This document shows positions 25,531-34,924 of a stretch of 64,000 bases of DNA, piece after piece. The DNA is from CAVZQN01 sp963837395 (GTDB lineage Bacteria > Acidobacteriota > HRBIN11 > JAKEFK01): NCBI GenBank assembly GCA_963837395.1, contig CAWINI010000004.1, positions 186,001 through 250,000 on the forward strand. Direction: 5' to 3'. Numbering within the stretch: the stretch's first letter is position 1; every line of letters starts with the position of its first letter. The notes below the pieces were generated by a model. It did no database searches and had not been told where the DNA came from. It was given only the letters and a program-made list of their open reading frames with translations. The position numbers and the translations under genes are program-made.

Positions 25531-27249
25531 TTATCCAGTGATTTGGCGTCTTAAGAATCCTAATTTTGATTTTATAACTTGAGCTGCATTGAGTAGAGGA
25601 TTCGTTTTTTTCCCCAACTCTCCTTTTTCATAAAGTAATTTTGTTTCAGATCGTTTCAGTTTTCCACTGGATGTTTTCGGAAGTGTTGCTGGAGGAACTA
25701 CCATAACATGATCAGGCGAAATTCCAATTGTTTTGGCTAAATGGTTTCGAATTTCCTTTCCAAGTTCCGCAGAACGTTGTTTATTACGAGTTTCTGCAAT
25801 GACCACCAGCGATTCGCCATCATGATTTTTGGATGAGAATGCAACAACATTTCCGGTTCTTACTCCGTTTACTTCAGCGGCAGCATTTTCAAGATCGTGC
25901 GCATGATAATTTTTTCCAGAAACAATAATCACATCTTTGATGCGGCCGCAAACGTACAACTCACCGTCTGCTACATAACCCAGGTCTCCCGTCTTCAACC
26001 AGCCGTCATTTGACTTTGATTCCCTTGTTGCGGTCTCATCACCAATATATCCCATGGAAACACTCGGGCCGCTAACCTGGATCTCACCAATCTTGCGCTC
26101 GGCAATTGGCTGGCCATCTTCTGATGCGATTCGAACAGATAAGCCAGGCATTGGAACACCGCAAGAAGCGATGCGCACAGTATTTGCGTGATCATTTATA
26201 CGCACTGCCTTGCGTCCCGCAATAAGAGCTTCAAGATCAACACAATCAGTTTTCAATCCTCTGAGATGTGGTGTGAATGTTACTGCAAGAGTTGCTTCTG
26301 CCAAACCGTAGGCAGGAACAAGTGAAGCAGGGTTTAATCCGGCATCAACAAAATGATTTACAAAATCATCCATCGTTTTTGGAAGAACCGGCTCTGCACC
26401 GCAAATAAATGTTGTCATGCTGCCTAAATCAATTCCATTTTTGTTTGAAACGCGTCGCGCACAAAGTCCGAAAGCAAAATTAGGCGCAGCAGTATGAGTC
26501 CCGCGGAATTGAGTAATCAACTCCAGCCATGATTTCGGATGTTTCAAAAAAGCAATTGGTGGGATGACTACGAGTTTGCATGGCAATGTAATCGCATTCA
26601 AAACTGTACCGATCAAACCCATGTCGTGATAAACCGGCAGCCATGTAACCACACAGGAATTAGAATTCATGTGCGACGCTGTTCGAATCATTTCTAAATT
26701 TGCAGCAAGTCCGGAATGCTGAACCATCACACCCTTGGGTGTTGATGTGCTGCCGGAAGTGAATTGCAAAAACGCAGTATCAGGAAATGTTTTAGAAATT
26801 TCCAGCGGTTGGGCATTCATCATCACATCTGAAAATTGAGCAACTCGACGAATCGGTGGCGCGTCTTTGGTTATGTTTCCCAAAATTCCGTAGGGCTGCG
26901 GATCGGCAATCACAAATGTTGCACCGGATCGCGATGCAACATGAGTGATAAATCTCAAGAATCCGGAAATTGCAGCCAAATTTAATGGCGGATATACAGG
27001 TGTTGGTGGACATAGCGCAATCATGCATCCAAGAATCGCAATAATTGCGGACTCCGGCTCAGTCATTACTAAAATGACCGGCTCACCTTCCTTTGCTCCT
27101 ATTTTCCTTAACCCACCTGCAAACTTTTGCGCCTGATTGATCAAATCAGCTGAAGAAACATTCCTTAAATTTCCAGAACTGCTGGCAAAAGAAATTCCTG
27201 GATCTTTTCTGTTACTCAGTTCACGTACTGCGTCTAAAATATTTTTCAT
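25531..27249 (-). CDS. Fatty-acyl-AMP ligase (FAAL-type AMP-binding enzyme)
   Basis: 572 residues, full length for an ANL-superfamily adenylating enzyme. P-loop QFTSGSTSTPKGV, TWLPVYHDMGLIG, the YGLAEATL core, DGWLKTGDLG and RIKDVIIVSGKN are present, with a C-terminal lysine in LPKTSSGKLKR. The HDMGLIG/YGLAEATLA context and the extra loop favour FAAL (loading an acyl carrier protein) over CoA ligase. No PKS, NRPS or carrier protein gene is adjacent. A small helical protein gene lies 5 nt upstream and is likely cotranscribed. Confidence 0.9.
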   Translation of the reverse strand: MKNILDAVRELSNRKDPGISFASSSGNLRNVSSADLINQAQKFAGGLRKIGAKEGEPVILVMTEPESAIIAILGCMIALCPPTPVYPPLNLAAISGFLRFITHVASRSGATFVIADPQPYGILGNITKDAPPIRRVAQFSDVMMNAQPLEISKTFPDTAFLQFTSGSTSTPKGVMVQHSGLAANLEMIRTASHMNSNSCVVTWLPVYHDMGLIGTVLNAITLPCKLVVIPPIAFLKHPKSWLELITQFRGTHTAAPNFAFGLCARRVSNKNGIDLGSMTTFICGAEPVLPKTMDDFVNHFVDAGLNPASLVPAYGLAEATLAVTFTPHLRGLKTDCVDLEALIAGRKAVRINDHANTVRIASCGVPMPGLSVRIASEDGQPIAERKIGEIQVSGPSVSMGYIGDETATRESKSNDGWLKTGDLGYVADGELYVCGRIKDVIIVSGKNYHAHDLENAAAEVNGVRTGNVVAFSSKNHDGESLVVIAETRNKQRSAELGKEIRNHLAKTIGISPDHVMVVPPATLPKTSSGKLKRSETKLLYEKGELGKKTNPLLNAAQVIKSKLGFLRRQITG

Positions 27250-27254
27250 AACAA

Positions 27255-27656
27255 TTATGGTTTCTCTTTCCGCACAGCGTCAGCTAAACTTCGATTGCCC
27301 TGCCAACGTTTTTCTAACCAGCGCCAGGCAACATATGTTTCTGGTCCGAGCCATTGTTCGAATACTTCATAATCGATATCAGACCATGTCGCAACATTCT
27401 TTAGCGTTTCAAGAAAATTCACAATCAACCAAAGCCGAATTTCAGGTGAATTCCAAATCATGTGATGTTCAACTTTGGCGAAAACGTTGTCAAATCCTGC
27501 TGTTTGCTTATTGCGAATTCCAGCTACAAGATTGTGAGCAAGTGCATCGAAAAGCTGTTCCGGCACTAGATCTGAAGGCAAACCCGCCTCTGGAAGCGAT
27601 GTATAGATTTCAGTCATAATCTCATTTTTCGACAGTGATTCCATGGCTCTTTCCAT
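27255..27656 (-). CDS. Conserved-looking hypothetical protein upstream of FAAL
   Basis: About 133 residues, mostly helical, rich in Trp near the C-terminus (WLIVNFLETLKNVATWSDID, FEQWLGPETYVAWRWLEKRW). No membrane segment or catalytic motif is seen, and no family is recognised. ATG 27656 or 27644 could be the start. The 5-nt gap to the FAAL gene suggests cotranscription and a shared role. Confidence 0.65.
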   Translation of the reverse strand: MERAMESLSKNEIMTEIYTSLPEAGLPSDLVPEQLFDALAHNLVAGIRNKQTAGFDNVFAKVEHHMIWNSPEIRLWLIVNFLETLKNVATWSDIDYEVFEQWLGPETYVAWRWLEKRWQGNRSLADAVRKEKP

Positions 27657-27780
27657 TCTATCGTGCTCCCGATTGAAGAGGAAGGGCCGACGACACCGGC
27701 ATTTTTCGAGCATAAAAAGTAGAAAAGGCGCGATCCTTGCATATAATTTCGACCTTAGCTAGGCTTAAGTGGGGAAGTTC

Positions 27781-30249
27781 ATGGCGGATTTACAAAATGA
27801 CCCTCAGGTTAGTAAGGCACTTGAGGAATTACAGCAGTATCTTTCGGACCAACTAGCGCCAATGATGGTAGTTGATTCGGTAGAGACACTAATGGAGTGT
27901 CCACCGGAGGTTGTTGGTAAAGCCATCTTTGCATGGGTTGGCGCACAATACCGCTCTGGTAAGCCGATCCCTGCTTCCGATTATTTCTTTCACGCGTTGA
28001 AAAAGATTCATATGATGCGTGAATATAAACTGATCGCGCCGGAAAAAATCAAACCATTTTTGCAACGATTAAGACACGTCGTTCTTGAATACTGTCCACC
28101 CGAAGATCGCGAAATCTTAAGTAAGAACCTTGAGACTATGGGTGATGCTAGCGGTGGAGCACCTTTAGCCAATCCAGTTGAAGTCATTTACAGGCAGGCA
28201 ACGGGTGGTAGTGGCGGCGAAGGCGGACAAGCAACAGTGGCTGCTCAAACTGCGAAGGGTCCAAAACCGCTGGATGAAAATCGCTTTGATCAGTTGATGC
28301 GCAGATTAGAACGTGGACTTGGCGCGTTAGCTGCCGCTGGTGAAGCCGTTGGAACTGATAGACAAAAAGATGTTGTTGGTGATGCGCTTGCTGAAGCCGC
28401 ACGAAGTGCCCAAGCGACAATGGAATTGGATCGTTGGATTACTCAACTTCGCAGTCAAGGAATTCAAGCAACAACAGAAGATGTGTTTCGCGCATTGGGA
28501 CGCAATCTTACAGTCTGGACTTTGCCTGACCGCCCCGACGTTCAAATTCCGGAAGATCGGAACATCAAAGCAATGCATCGCATTGTTTCTGAAGCACCGG
28601 ATCCCAGAGAAAGCGCTACGCGTTTTCATGAACTTGTGAAAGCAGCTATTGAACGATTCAATGAAGGATCGGTCGCTCAAGCCGCTTCGATGATCGATCT
28701 TGCGACAAGAATCATTGCAGCCAAAGAGGTAGATGAAAAAACTATTGAAATTCTACGCAGAAAAGGTGATGAGAATTTAGATCCTGAAAAGCTTCGCAAA
28801 TTTGCAGAAGAACCTGAACATCATGCTTCGCTGAAAAAAATTCTGAATTTCTTTACATCACTTCATCCGTCAGGTTTGCTTGATTCACTTCATAAAGAGA
28901 CAAAGAGAGACAGGCGCCGATTACTTTTACTTCTTTTGGAATGTCATGGCGAACCTACTCGAGTTGCAGCAATTGATCATCTCCATTTGCCGATAGGAGT
29001 GCATCAAACTGAAGCCGAAATTTACTTTCGCAGAAATCTTATTCACTTGCTTTCACGAATCCCTCCTGCAGCTTCGGAATCGATTAAAGATCTCAGTGAA
29101 CTTGTTGCGATGCATGCGGATCTGAGCTTCCCTCCTCTCCTGGTAAAAGAAGCTGCTGCATACTTAGCACAATTAAAGACAGACAAGTCGCAACAGAAAT
29201 TAATTGAGTTACTCGATCAGACCGAAGACATGCTGATGAACCCAGATGAAGCTCCTTATGAGGCAGAAGAACTTCTAGTAATTTTGGATCGTCTCATTGC
29301 ATCGCTTGCACGCCTTGCTACGCCGGGTGCGTGGAGAGCTGTCGTAGATCATGCAGTGAAGAAAAAGCCGAAGCTTGGGAACACCATGAGTAGATTAGCT
29401 GAGCTTGGCACGCAGGATCTTTCGAAGGATGTCGAAACGGTAGAACGTCTTTTAGCAACACTTCGTGCAAATATGCCTGTGAAACTTCTGGGATTGGTTC
29501 TGCAGCAAAAAGATCAGGAGTTGCAATACATCATTGAAGCTCTTGCTTCAACACCGATGCCTAGAGTACGGCGCGCATTAGAAGAAGTTCAGAAAAAATT
29601 TGCGGATCGTCCTTCCGGTGCCGCAGCCGCAAAAGCAATAGCAAACATGGAACCAGCTTCAGTGATGAAGCGTGCTCCGGAACCAACAAAAGTAAGTTTG
29701 ACTGGAGACTTGGAATTGTTTGGGTTGCCTTCTTTGTTGCAAAGCCTTTCCGATCTTGCGGCATCAGGCAATTTAATTCTGAAGAATCCAGAAGGTGAAA
29801 CTTTCGCGACAGTTCATTTAGAAAAAGGCAGATTTCAGTCTGCTCAAATGGGACTGCTTTCCGGTGAATCCGCATTTTATCAACTATTTGAATGGCCGCA
29901 GCCTGGAACATTTCAATTCAGTAAAACTCCGGAGAAGCCGGATGATCAAACAGAATTGCGCGATATCTTGCCGCTTACACTGGAAGGAATTCGTAGATAT
30001 GATGAGCTTCAAAACTACCGAACAATTGTTCCGGATAAATCGAAGTTGATTTTGAAAGCAGATCGTCCAGTTGCACTGCAAGAAGAAAAAGATGGTTTGT
30101 TCTTCCGTGATTTATGGACGGCTGTTAAGAGCGGGGCAACTGCAGCGGATTGCGAAACAACAGTGCTTGCAGATTCATTTCGTGTTCGAAGATTATTAGT
30201 TCATTGGGTGGAAAGCGGCGCCATCGAACCAGCAGCTCAGACAGCCTGA
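27781..30249 (+). CDS. Large DUF4388 protein with HEAT-like helical repeats
   Basis: About 822 residues. A helical N-terminal region (1-130), a Gly/Ala-rich linker (about 135-165), and a long helical middle (about 170-640) resembling HEAT-type repeats are followed by a DUF4388/PATAN domain (about 650-770; VSLTGDLELFGLPSLLQSLS, FATVHLEKGRFQSAQMG). No enzymatic motif is visible, so a scaffold or adaptor role is inferred. ATG 27781 (MADLQNDP) has GTGGGG six bases upstream; GTG 27769 is an alternative. Its 3' end overlaps convergent glgB by 13 nt. Confidence 0.87.
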   Translation: MADLQNDPQVSKALEELQQYLSDQLAPMMVVDSVETLMECPPEVVGKAIFAWVGAQYRSGKPIPASDYFFHALKKIHMMREYKLIAPEKIKPFLQRLRHVVLEYCPPEDREILSKNLETMGDASGGAPLANPVEVIYRQATGGSGGEGGQATVAAQTAKGPKPLDENRFDQLMRRLERGLGALAAAGEAVGTDRQKDVVGDALAEAARSAQATMELDRWITQLRSQGIQATTEDVFRALGRNLTVWTLPDRPDVQIPEDRNIKAMHRIVSEAPDPRESATRFHELVKAAIERFNEGSVAQAASMIDLATRIIAAKEVDEKTIEILRRKGDENLDPEKLRKFAEEPEHHASLKKILNFFTSLHPSGLLDSLHKETKRDRRRLLLLLLECHGEPTRVAAIDHLHLPIGVHQTEAEIYFRRNLIHLLSRIPPAASESIKDLSELVAMHADLSFPPLLVKEAAAYLAQLKTDKSQQKLIELLDQTEDMLMNPDEAPYEAEELLVILDRLIASLARLATPGAWRAVVDHAVKKKPKLGNTMSRLAELGTQDLSKDVETVERLLATLRANMPVKLLGLVLQQKDQELQYIIEALASTPMPRVRRALEEVQKKFADRPSGAAAAKAIANMEPASVMKRAPEPTKVSLTGDLELFGLPSLLQSLSDLAASGNLILKNPEGETFATVHLEKGRFQSAQMGLLSGESAFYQLFEWPQPGTFQFSKTPEKPDDQTELRDILPLTLEGIRRYDELQNYRTIVPDKSKLILKADRPVALQEEKDGLFFRDLWTAVKSGATAADCETTVLADSFRVRRLLVHWVESGAIEPAAQTA

Positions 30250-32165
30250 TCCTCTGACGTTTCCGGTTTCTTACATCGTAATACAACAATACCCAAAGGC
30301 GGCAACGTAATCTTTATCGATGATGACCTTCCGTGTTTTTCTATCGGCTCTGAATTCAATCCCCCAAAATTTCCGATACCGCTACCGCCATAAATACGGC
30401 CATCGCTGTTCAGAATTTCTTCCCAAAATCCTTGCCACGGGACTCCAATCCGATATTCATATCTGGGCACTGGCGTGAAATTACAAGCGAACAAAATGGC
30501 AGAATCTTGAGCTTTTCCATAACGAACAAAACTGACGATGCTTTCTAAATGATCATTCGCATCAATCCATTCAAACCCCTTCCAGTCATAATCAACTTCA
30601 TGCAATTCAGGTAACTCTTTGTAATTTCGATTTAGATCTTCTACCCAGTGTTGAAGTCCTGAATGCAACGGATGATCCAACAGATGCCACTCCAAAGCCG
30701 CATCGTGATTCCATTCACGCCATTGACCGAACTCACCACCCATGAACAATAATTTCTTTCCAGGATGGCCATACATGAATCCATACAAAAGGCGAAGGTT
30801 TGCACACTTCTGCCAGTAATCTCCTGGCATCTTGTCCAACATTGAACGCTTCAGATGAACTACTTCATCATGTGAAAAAGGCAGGATGAAATTTTCGGAA
30901 AATGCGTACATCATTCCGAAAGTAAGTTTGTTGTGATGATAACTGCGATAAATCGGATCCTTCTCAAAATAATCCAGAGTGTCATGCATCCAACCCATGT
31001 TCCATTTCATGCTGAATCCGAGTCCACCAACATAAGTCGGACGCGAAACCAGCGGCCATGAAGTTGATTCTTCAGCAATTGTTAACACGCCGGGAAATTC
31101 TTCATAAACAAGTTCATTGAATCGCCGCAGAAAATCAATTGCTTCTAAATTTTCTCGGCCACCATATTTGTTTGCAACCCACTCCCCTTCTTTTCTTCCG
31201 TAATCCAGATACAACATCGATGCAACTGCATCCACGCGTAAACCATCAATGTGATATTTTTCAAGCCAGAACAACGCATTGCTCAGCAAAAAATTTACAA
31301 CTTCAGGACGTCCATAATTGAAAATGAATGTCCCCCAATCCACATGAAGCCCCTGGCGTGGATCAGCATGTTCATACAAATGCGTTCCATCAAAAAATCC
31401 GAGTCCATGGCCATCGCGCGGAAAGTGTGCCGGTACCCAATCTAAAATCACACCGATGTCGTTTTGATGCAGCGTATCAACCAGAAACATGAAATCTTGC
31501 GGTGTGCCATAACGCCTGGTTGGAGCATAATACGCAACAGTTTGATAACCCCACGATCCATAAAATGGATGTTCACTCACTGGCAAAAACTCAACGTGTG
31601 TGTAACCCATTTTTTGTATGTATTCGACAAGTTGCGGTGCGAGTTCGCGGTAAGTAAGAAATCGATTCCCTTCTTCTGCAACACGCCGCCAAGATCCAAG
31701 ATGTACTTCATAAATTGATGCCGGTGCATCGAGTGCATTCGCTTGAGCCCGAGACTTCATCCACTTCAAATCATTCCACTTGTAACCCGAAAGTTCCCAG
31801 ATACAAGAAGCAGTTTGGGGAACGAGTTCGGTTGCGAATGCATATGGATCGGATTTGTCTGCGCGAAAATTGTTGTACAGCGAATGAATTGCGTATTTGT
31901 ACAATTGACCTTGTTTGGCTTCGGGGATAAAACATTCCCAAATTCCATTGTCTTTTCGTTGAACCATGGAATTGATGCCGGGTTTCCATTCATTCCATTC
32001 GCCAATCACAAAAACTTCGCGTGCATTTGGCGCCCACACTGCGAAATGAGTCCCATTCTTTCCGTCGATTTTTGTGAGATGAGCGCCCATCTTTTCGTAG
32101 CTGCGATTATGTTTTCCTTCTGCTAGAAGATGATGATCGATTTCGCCAATAAATTGTTCACTCAT
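30237..32165 (-). CDS. glgB: 1,4-alpha-glucan branching enzyme
   Basis: 642 residues. An N-terminal CBM48 (about 30-120, FAVWAPNAREVFVIGEWNEW) precedes a GH13 barrel with YEVHLGSWRR, DWVPAHFPRDGHGL, the nucleophile region DGLRVDAVASMLYLDY, acid Glu in TIAEESTSW and the transition-state Asp in LPFSHDEVVH; a C-terminal beta domain follows. It introduces alpha-1,6 branches into glycogen and works with GlgC. A remnant of the treS start lies 19 nt upstream on the same strand. Confidence 0.96.
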   Translation of the reverse strand: MSEQFIGEIDHHLLAEGKHNRSYEKMGAHLTKIDGKNGTHFAVWAPNAREVFVIGEWNEWKPGINSMVQRKDNGIWECFIPEAKQGQLYKYAIHSLYNNFRADKSDPYAFATELVPQTASCIWELSGYKWNDLKWMKSRAQANALDAPASIYEVHLGSWRRVAEEGNRFLTYRELAPQLVEYIQKMGYTHVEFLPVSEHPFYGSWGYQTVAYYAPTRRYGTPQDFMFLVDTLHQNDIGVILDWVPAHFPRDGHGLGFFDGTHLYEHADPRQGLHVDWGTFIFNYGRPEVVNFLLSNALFWLEKYHIDGLRVDAVASMLYLDYGRKEGEWVANKYGGRENLEAIDFLRRFNELVYEEFPGVLTIAEESTSWPLVSRPTYVGGLGFSMKWNMGWMHDTLDYFEKDPIYRSYHHNKLTFGMMYAFSENFILPFSHDEVVHLKRSMLDKMPGDYWQKCANLRLLYGFMYGHPGKKLLFMGGEFGQWREWNHDAALEWHLLDHPLHSGLQHWVEDLNRNYKELPELHEVDYDWKGFEWIDANDHLESIVSFVRYGKAQDSAILFACNFTPVPRYEYRIGVPWQGFWEEILNSDGRIYGGSGIGNFGGLNSEPIEKHGRSSSIKITLPPLGIVVLRCKKPETSEDQAV

Positions 32166-32183
32166 GCTTTTTCCACAGAAAAG

Positions 32184-32261
32184 TTAAAAAGCCTTTACGC
32201 GGGCTTCATAAATTACCGCAGCTTTGTACCAAAGCGGATCTTTGGGAGATGTTTTCTTCAT
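32184..32261 (-). pseudogene. treS: Truncated remnant of treS (trehalose synthase) N-terminus
   Basis: Twenty-five codons read MKKTSPK then DPLWYKAAVIYEARVKAF, followed by TAA. This matches the start of TreS/maltose glucosyltransferases (DPLWYKDAVIYE..V.AF, normally followed by a DSNGDGIGD segment). The similarity stops exactly at AF, and the next gene on the strand is glgB. treS and glgB are neighbours in the GlgE-type glycogen/trehalose clusters of many bacteria. A deletion that removed almost all of treS is inferred. Confidence 0.7.
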
Positions 32262-32292
32262 TCCTATAAAATGCAACGCAAAGAGGCAAAGT

Positions 32293-32404
32293 GCGAGCTC
32301 CCACCCCTTATGAAGGAGGGGGTGTAGGGGGACGTTGGAGACTTTGTAAGAAAGTCCAACCCCCTCTTTCATCTCCCCCTTCATAAGCATAAGGGGGAGA
32401 GCTG
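32293..32404. repeat. Three-armed cloverleaf-like repeat, variant copy
   Basis: Between glgB and the SPFH genes, one hairpin carries ACCCCTTATGAAGG..GGGGGT, a second GTTGGA...TCCAAC, and a third CTCCCCCTT...AAGGGGGAG; outer bases GAGCTC and GAGAGCT can pair. The same three-arm plan occurs at 43789-43920 and partly at 52019-52100. The rest of this 267-nt gap holds the treS remnant and no other gene. Confidence 0.75.
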
Positions 32405-32432
32405 CATAGACCGCTGTTCATTGTGATTAATA

Positions 32433-33359
32433 TCATTCAGATTTGTTGCTACCTGGCATAATCCCCAACGACTCAAGCATTGTATCGATGCGGGTGAGAT
32501 CCGCAGGCAAAATAATGTTTGTGTTTGGTTTTGCCAGTAAACTCAGTCGATCCAAAAATTGTTCGCTCAATCGCATTTGCACCGCCATCTCGCCACCTTC
32601 CTGATTGATCGCAGCTGCGAGTTTTTCAATTGCTTCTGCGGTAGCATTCGCAATCGATTCAATTTCTCGCGCACGCCCTTCAGCTTCATTAATCCGCTTT
32701 TGCATTTCGCCTTCAGATTTGTTGATAGCTTCCATCTTGATGCCTTCGGAATTGTTAATGCGACTCTGTTTATCGCCTTGCGATTGAGCAAGTAAAGCTC
32801 TGCGATCGCGCTCTGCTGTCATCTGCTGCTCCATTGCATTTTTAACGCTGGCAGGTGTAACAATGTTTTTCACTTCATACCGATGTACTTGAATTCCCCA
32901 ATGCAAACCGACTTCATTCAAAACACCAACAATCCTGGAGTTAATTACGTCCCGCTCTTCAAACGTTTTATCCAGTTCAAGGATTCCAATGACTGATCGC
33001 ATCGTTGTCTGCGCAAGTTGAATCGCAGCAAAACGATAGTTTGTGATTCCATAACTCGCTTTCACCGGATCAGTAACTGTCATGTAAATAACACCATCTA
33101 CTTCAACCTGGACATTGTCCGTAGTGAAACACATTTGCGGTGGGACGTTAATAGTCTCTTCTTTAAGTTCTTGTATATACGCTACTCGATCGATGAACGG
33201 AAGAAGTAAATGAAATCCTGGTCCGAGCGTAGCATGATATCGACCCAATCTTTCAACAATATAGGCAGATTTCGTTGGTACAACCCGCGCAGCGCGCAAA
33301 AATTTAAATAGCACAACGAAAGCTAAGATTCCCCAAACAGCAACGACAAAGTATTGCAT
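32433..33359 (-). CDS. SPFH/Band 7 (stomatin/QmcA-like) membrane protein
   Basis: 308 residues. One N-terminal membrane helix (about 2-20) is followed by the SPFH domain (about 25-195; VVPTKSAYIVERLGRYHATL, PFIDRVAYIQ, YGITNYRFAAIQLAQTTMRS) and a coiled-coil tail rich in EGEM/INEAEGRAREIE repeats. These proteins form large membrane-associated rings and microdomains. The gene overlaps the second SPFH gene by 1 nt (TAATG). Confidence 0.92.
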   Translation of the reverse strand: MQYFVVAVWGILAFVVLFKFLRAARVVPTKSAYIVERLGRYHATLGPGFHLLLPFIDRVAYIQELKEETINVPPQMCFTTDNVQVEVDGVIYMTVTDPVKASYGITNYRFAAIQLAQTTMRSVIGILELDKTFEERDVINSRIVGVLNEVGLHWGIQVHRYEVKNIVTPASVKNAMEQQMTAERDRRALLAQSQGDKQSRINNSEGIKMEAINKSEGEMQKRINEAEGRAREIESIANATAEAIEKLAAAINQEGGEMAVQMRLSEQFLDRLSLLAKPNTNIILPADLTRIDTMLESLGIMPGSNKSE

Positions 33360-34360
33360 TATCTCCTCCCGCCTTGTGGTGGCCTTCCTGGTTGCGTTAC
33401 ATCAATCTGCCTCTGTGGCGCTGAAGGAATTGCCGATTGTTGATTCTCCGAAATACCGGAAGTCACTTTACTGAAACCTTCAAAAAAAGCCTTCGTATTT
33501 GCAATAGAACCCGGCACCACAGTTACACTTGCCTTTTGAACAATCAATCCAAACTCATTGAGGAATTGTTCAATGATTCGCATGTTTATAGCCTTAGCAC
33601 CGCCCGGTTTACGTATCGCTTCAGCAATCCTACTGATTCCCTTGGCCGTGGAATCTGCCAGAAGTTGAATTTCTTTTGCACGACCTTCAGCTTCATTGAT
33701 TCTTCGCTGCTTTTCACCTTCTGAAAGATTGATCGCTTCTTGCCGTTCACCTTCTGATTGATTGATTCGAGATTGTTTCTTCCCTTCAGCCATGGTAATT
33801 TCTGCGCGCTTATTACGCTCAGCTTCCATCTGCTTTTCCATCGTATCCATCATGTTTTTGGAAGGCACGATGTTACGAATTTCATAGCGGATCATCTTAA
33901 TTCCCCACGGCTCAGAGGCTTTATCAATTTCACGCACAATCGAATCATTTACTTTTTCACGTTCGCTGAAAGTATCATCCAATGTAAGTTTTCCAATTTC
34001 GGATCTCATCGTTGTTTGAGCCAAACTGATGGTAGCCAAACGATAATCGCCAATACCATAACTTGCCTTTCCTGGATCCATGACTTTTAAATAGACAAGG
34101 CCATCAACTTCAACCTGGACATTGTCACGCGTAATACAAAATTGCGGTGGAATATCAACTACTTGTTCTCGCATTTCCTGACGATATGCGATGCGATCAA
34201 TGAACGGCACTAAAAAATGAAGGCCGGGAGTCAGAACTCCACCAAAACTGCCGAGCCTTTCTTTAATAACTGCCTCACGCATAGGAACCACTAGAAACAT
34301 TTTCCAAAGGATGAATAGAAAAAACAAAAACAAAATGGTTACCAGCGTAGCAAACGTCAT
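33359..34360 (-). CDS. Second SPFH/Band 7 membrane protein
   Basis: 333 residues with the same plan as its neighbour: membrane helix (about 3-25), SPFH domain (about 28-200; MREAVIKERLGSFGGVL, YGIGDYRLATISLAQTTMRS), coiled coil with repeated EGE/AEG units, then a Gln/Pro/Gly-rich tail (QPGRPPQGG). The two paralogs probably arose by tandem duplication and may form a mixed ring, as known for HflK/HflC. ATG overlap and shared strand with nfeD support one operon. Confidence 0.92.
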   Translation of the reverse strand: MTFATLVTILFLFFLFILWKMFLVVPMREAVIKERLGSFGGVLTPGLHFLVPFIDRIAYRQEMREQVVDIPPQFCITRDNVQVEVDGLVYLKVMDPGKASYGIGDYRLATISLAQTTMRSEIGKLTLDDTFSEREKVNDSIVREIDKASEPWGIKMIRYEIRNIVPSKNMMDTMEKQMEAERNKRAEITMAEGKKQSRINQSEGERQEAINLSEGEKQRRINEAEGRAKEIQLLADSTAKGISRIAEAIRKPGGAKAINMRIIEQFLNEFGLIVQKASVTVVPGSIANTKAFFEGFSKVTSGISENQQSAIPSAPQRQIDVTQPGRPPQGGRR

Positions 34361-34400
34361 AGAGACTCCTTAATTGGATTTATGTTTAATTACTTCTCAC

Positions 34401-34910
34401 TCACTCTTTTACCGGCTTTTCAATTTCCAATTCAGCCGATGATATTTTATTTTCGAATTCTGACCAAGGCTCAACAACCCAAACCAGATTATCGCGATAC
34501 AATAACTTCGCTTTGGTTCCTGTGATCAACACACCTTCCTTTGATACGGCCGGCCAGGTTGTACCGCCAAAACGGATTCTGCCATCAGATCGTGAAGGAT
34601 GGATTTCTTGAACGACATCGACAATTGTTCCGGCCGCCGTAATGTCTTCATCAGTTACTTGAAAGGAACGCTGGGATGGGAACCACTTCAATGCAATACG
34701 TCTTAATGTAAACAGCATCACAAACGAAATACCAAGCCATGCAACCAATGATTGCGTTAGCCCAGAAACAATGCCCAACCAGCGCAAAACTGCAACTAAA
34801 ATCGCGCCTATGCCAAAAAAGCCGGTGATTAATCCAGGAAGGAAAAGTTCGGAAACTAAAAGTCCAATTCCCGCAATCAACCAGATCCATGTAAGCGTTT
34901 CTGGAGGCAT
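34401..34910 (-). CDS. NfeD-like membrane protein
   Basis: 169 residues. Three or four membrane helices (about 8-85, LIAGIGLLVSELFLPGLITG) precede a C-terminal OB-fold domain (about 95-155; GTIVDVVQEIHPSRSDGRIR, FGGTTWPAV). It is the short NfeD type without a serine protease domain. NfeD and SPFH proteins are classic genomic partners in membrane quality control. It is 40 nt upstream of the SPFH pair on the same strand. Confidence 0.9.
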   Translation of the reverse strand: MPPETLTWIWLIAGIGLLVSELFLPGLITGFFGIGAILVAVLRWLGIVSGLTQSLVAWLGISFVMLFTLRRIALKWFPSQRSFQVTDEDITAAGTIVDVVQEIHPSRSDGRIRFGGTTWPAVSKEGVLITGTKAKLLYRDNLVWVVEPWSEFENKISSAELEIEKPVKE

Positions 34911-34924
34911 AGAGCGATTATATA

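Noticed and set aside
31743..32126. Plus-strand 127-aa ORF
   Set aside because: Antisense shadow of glgB with no ribosome site or family match.
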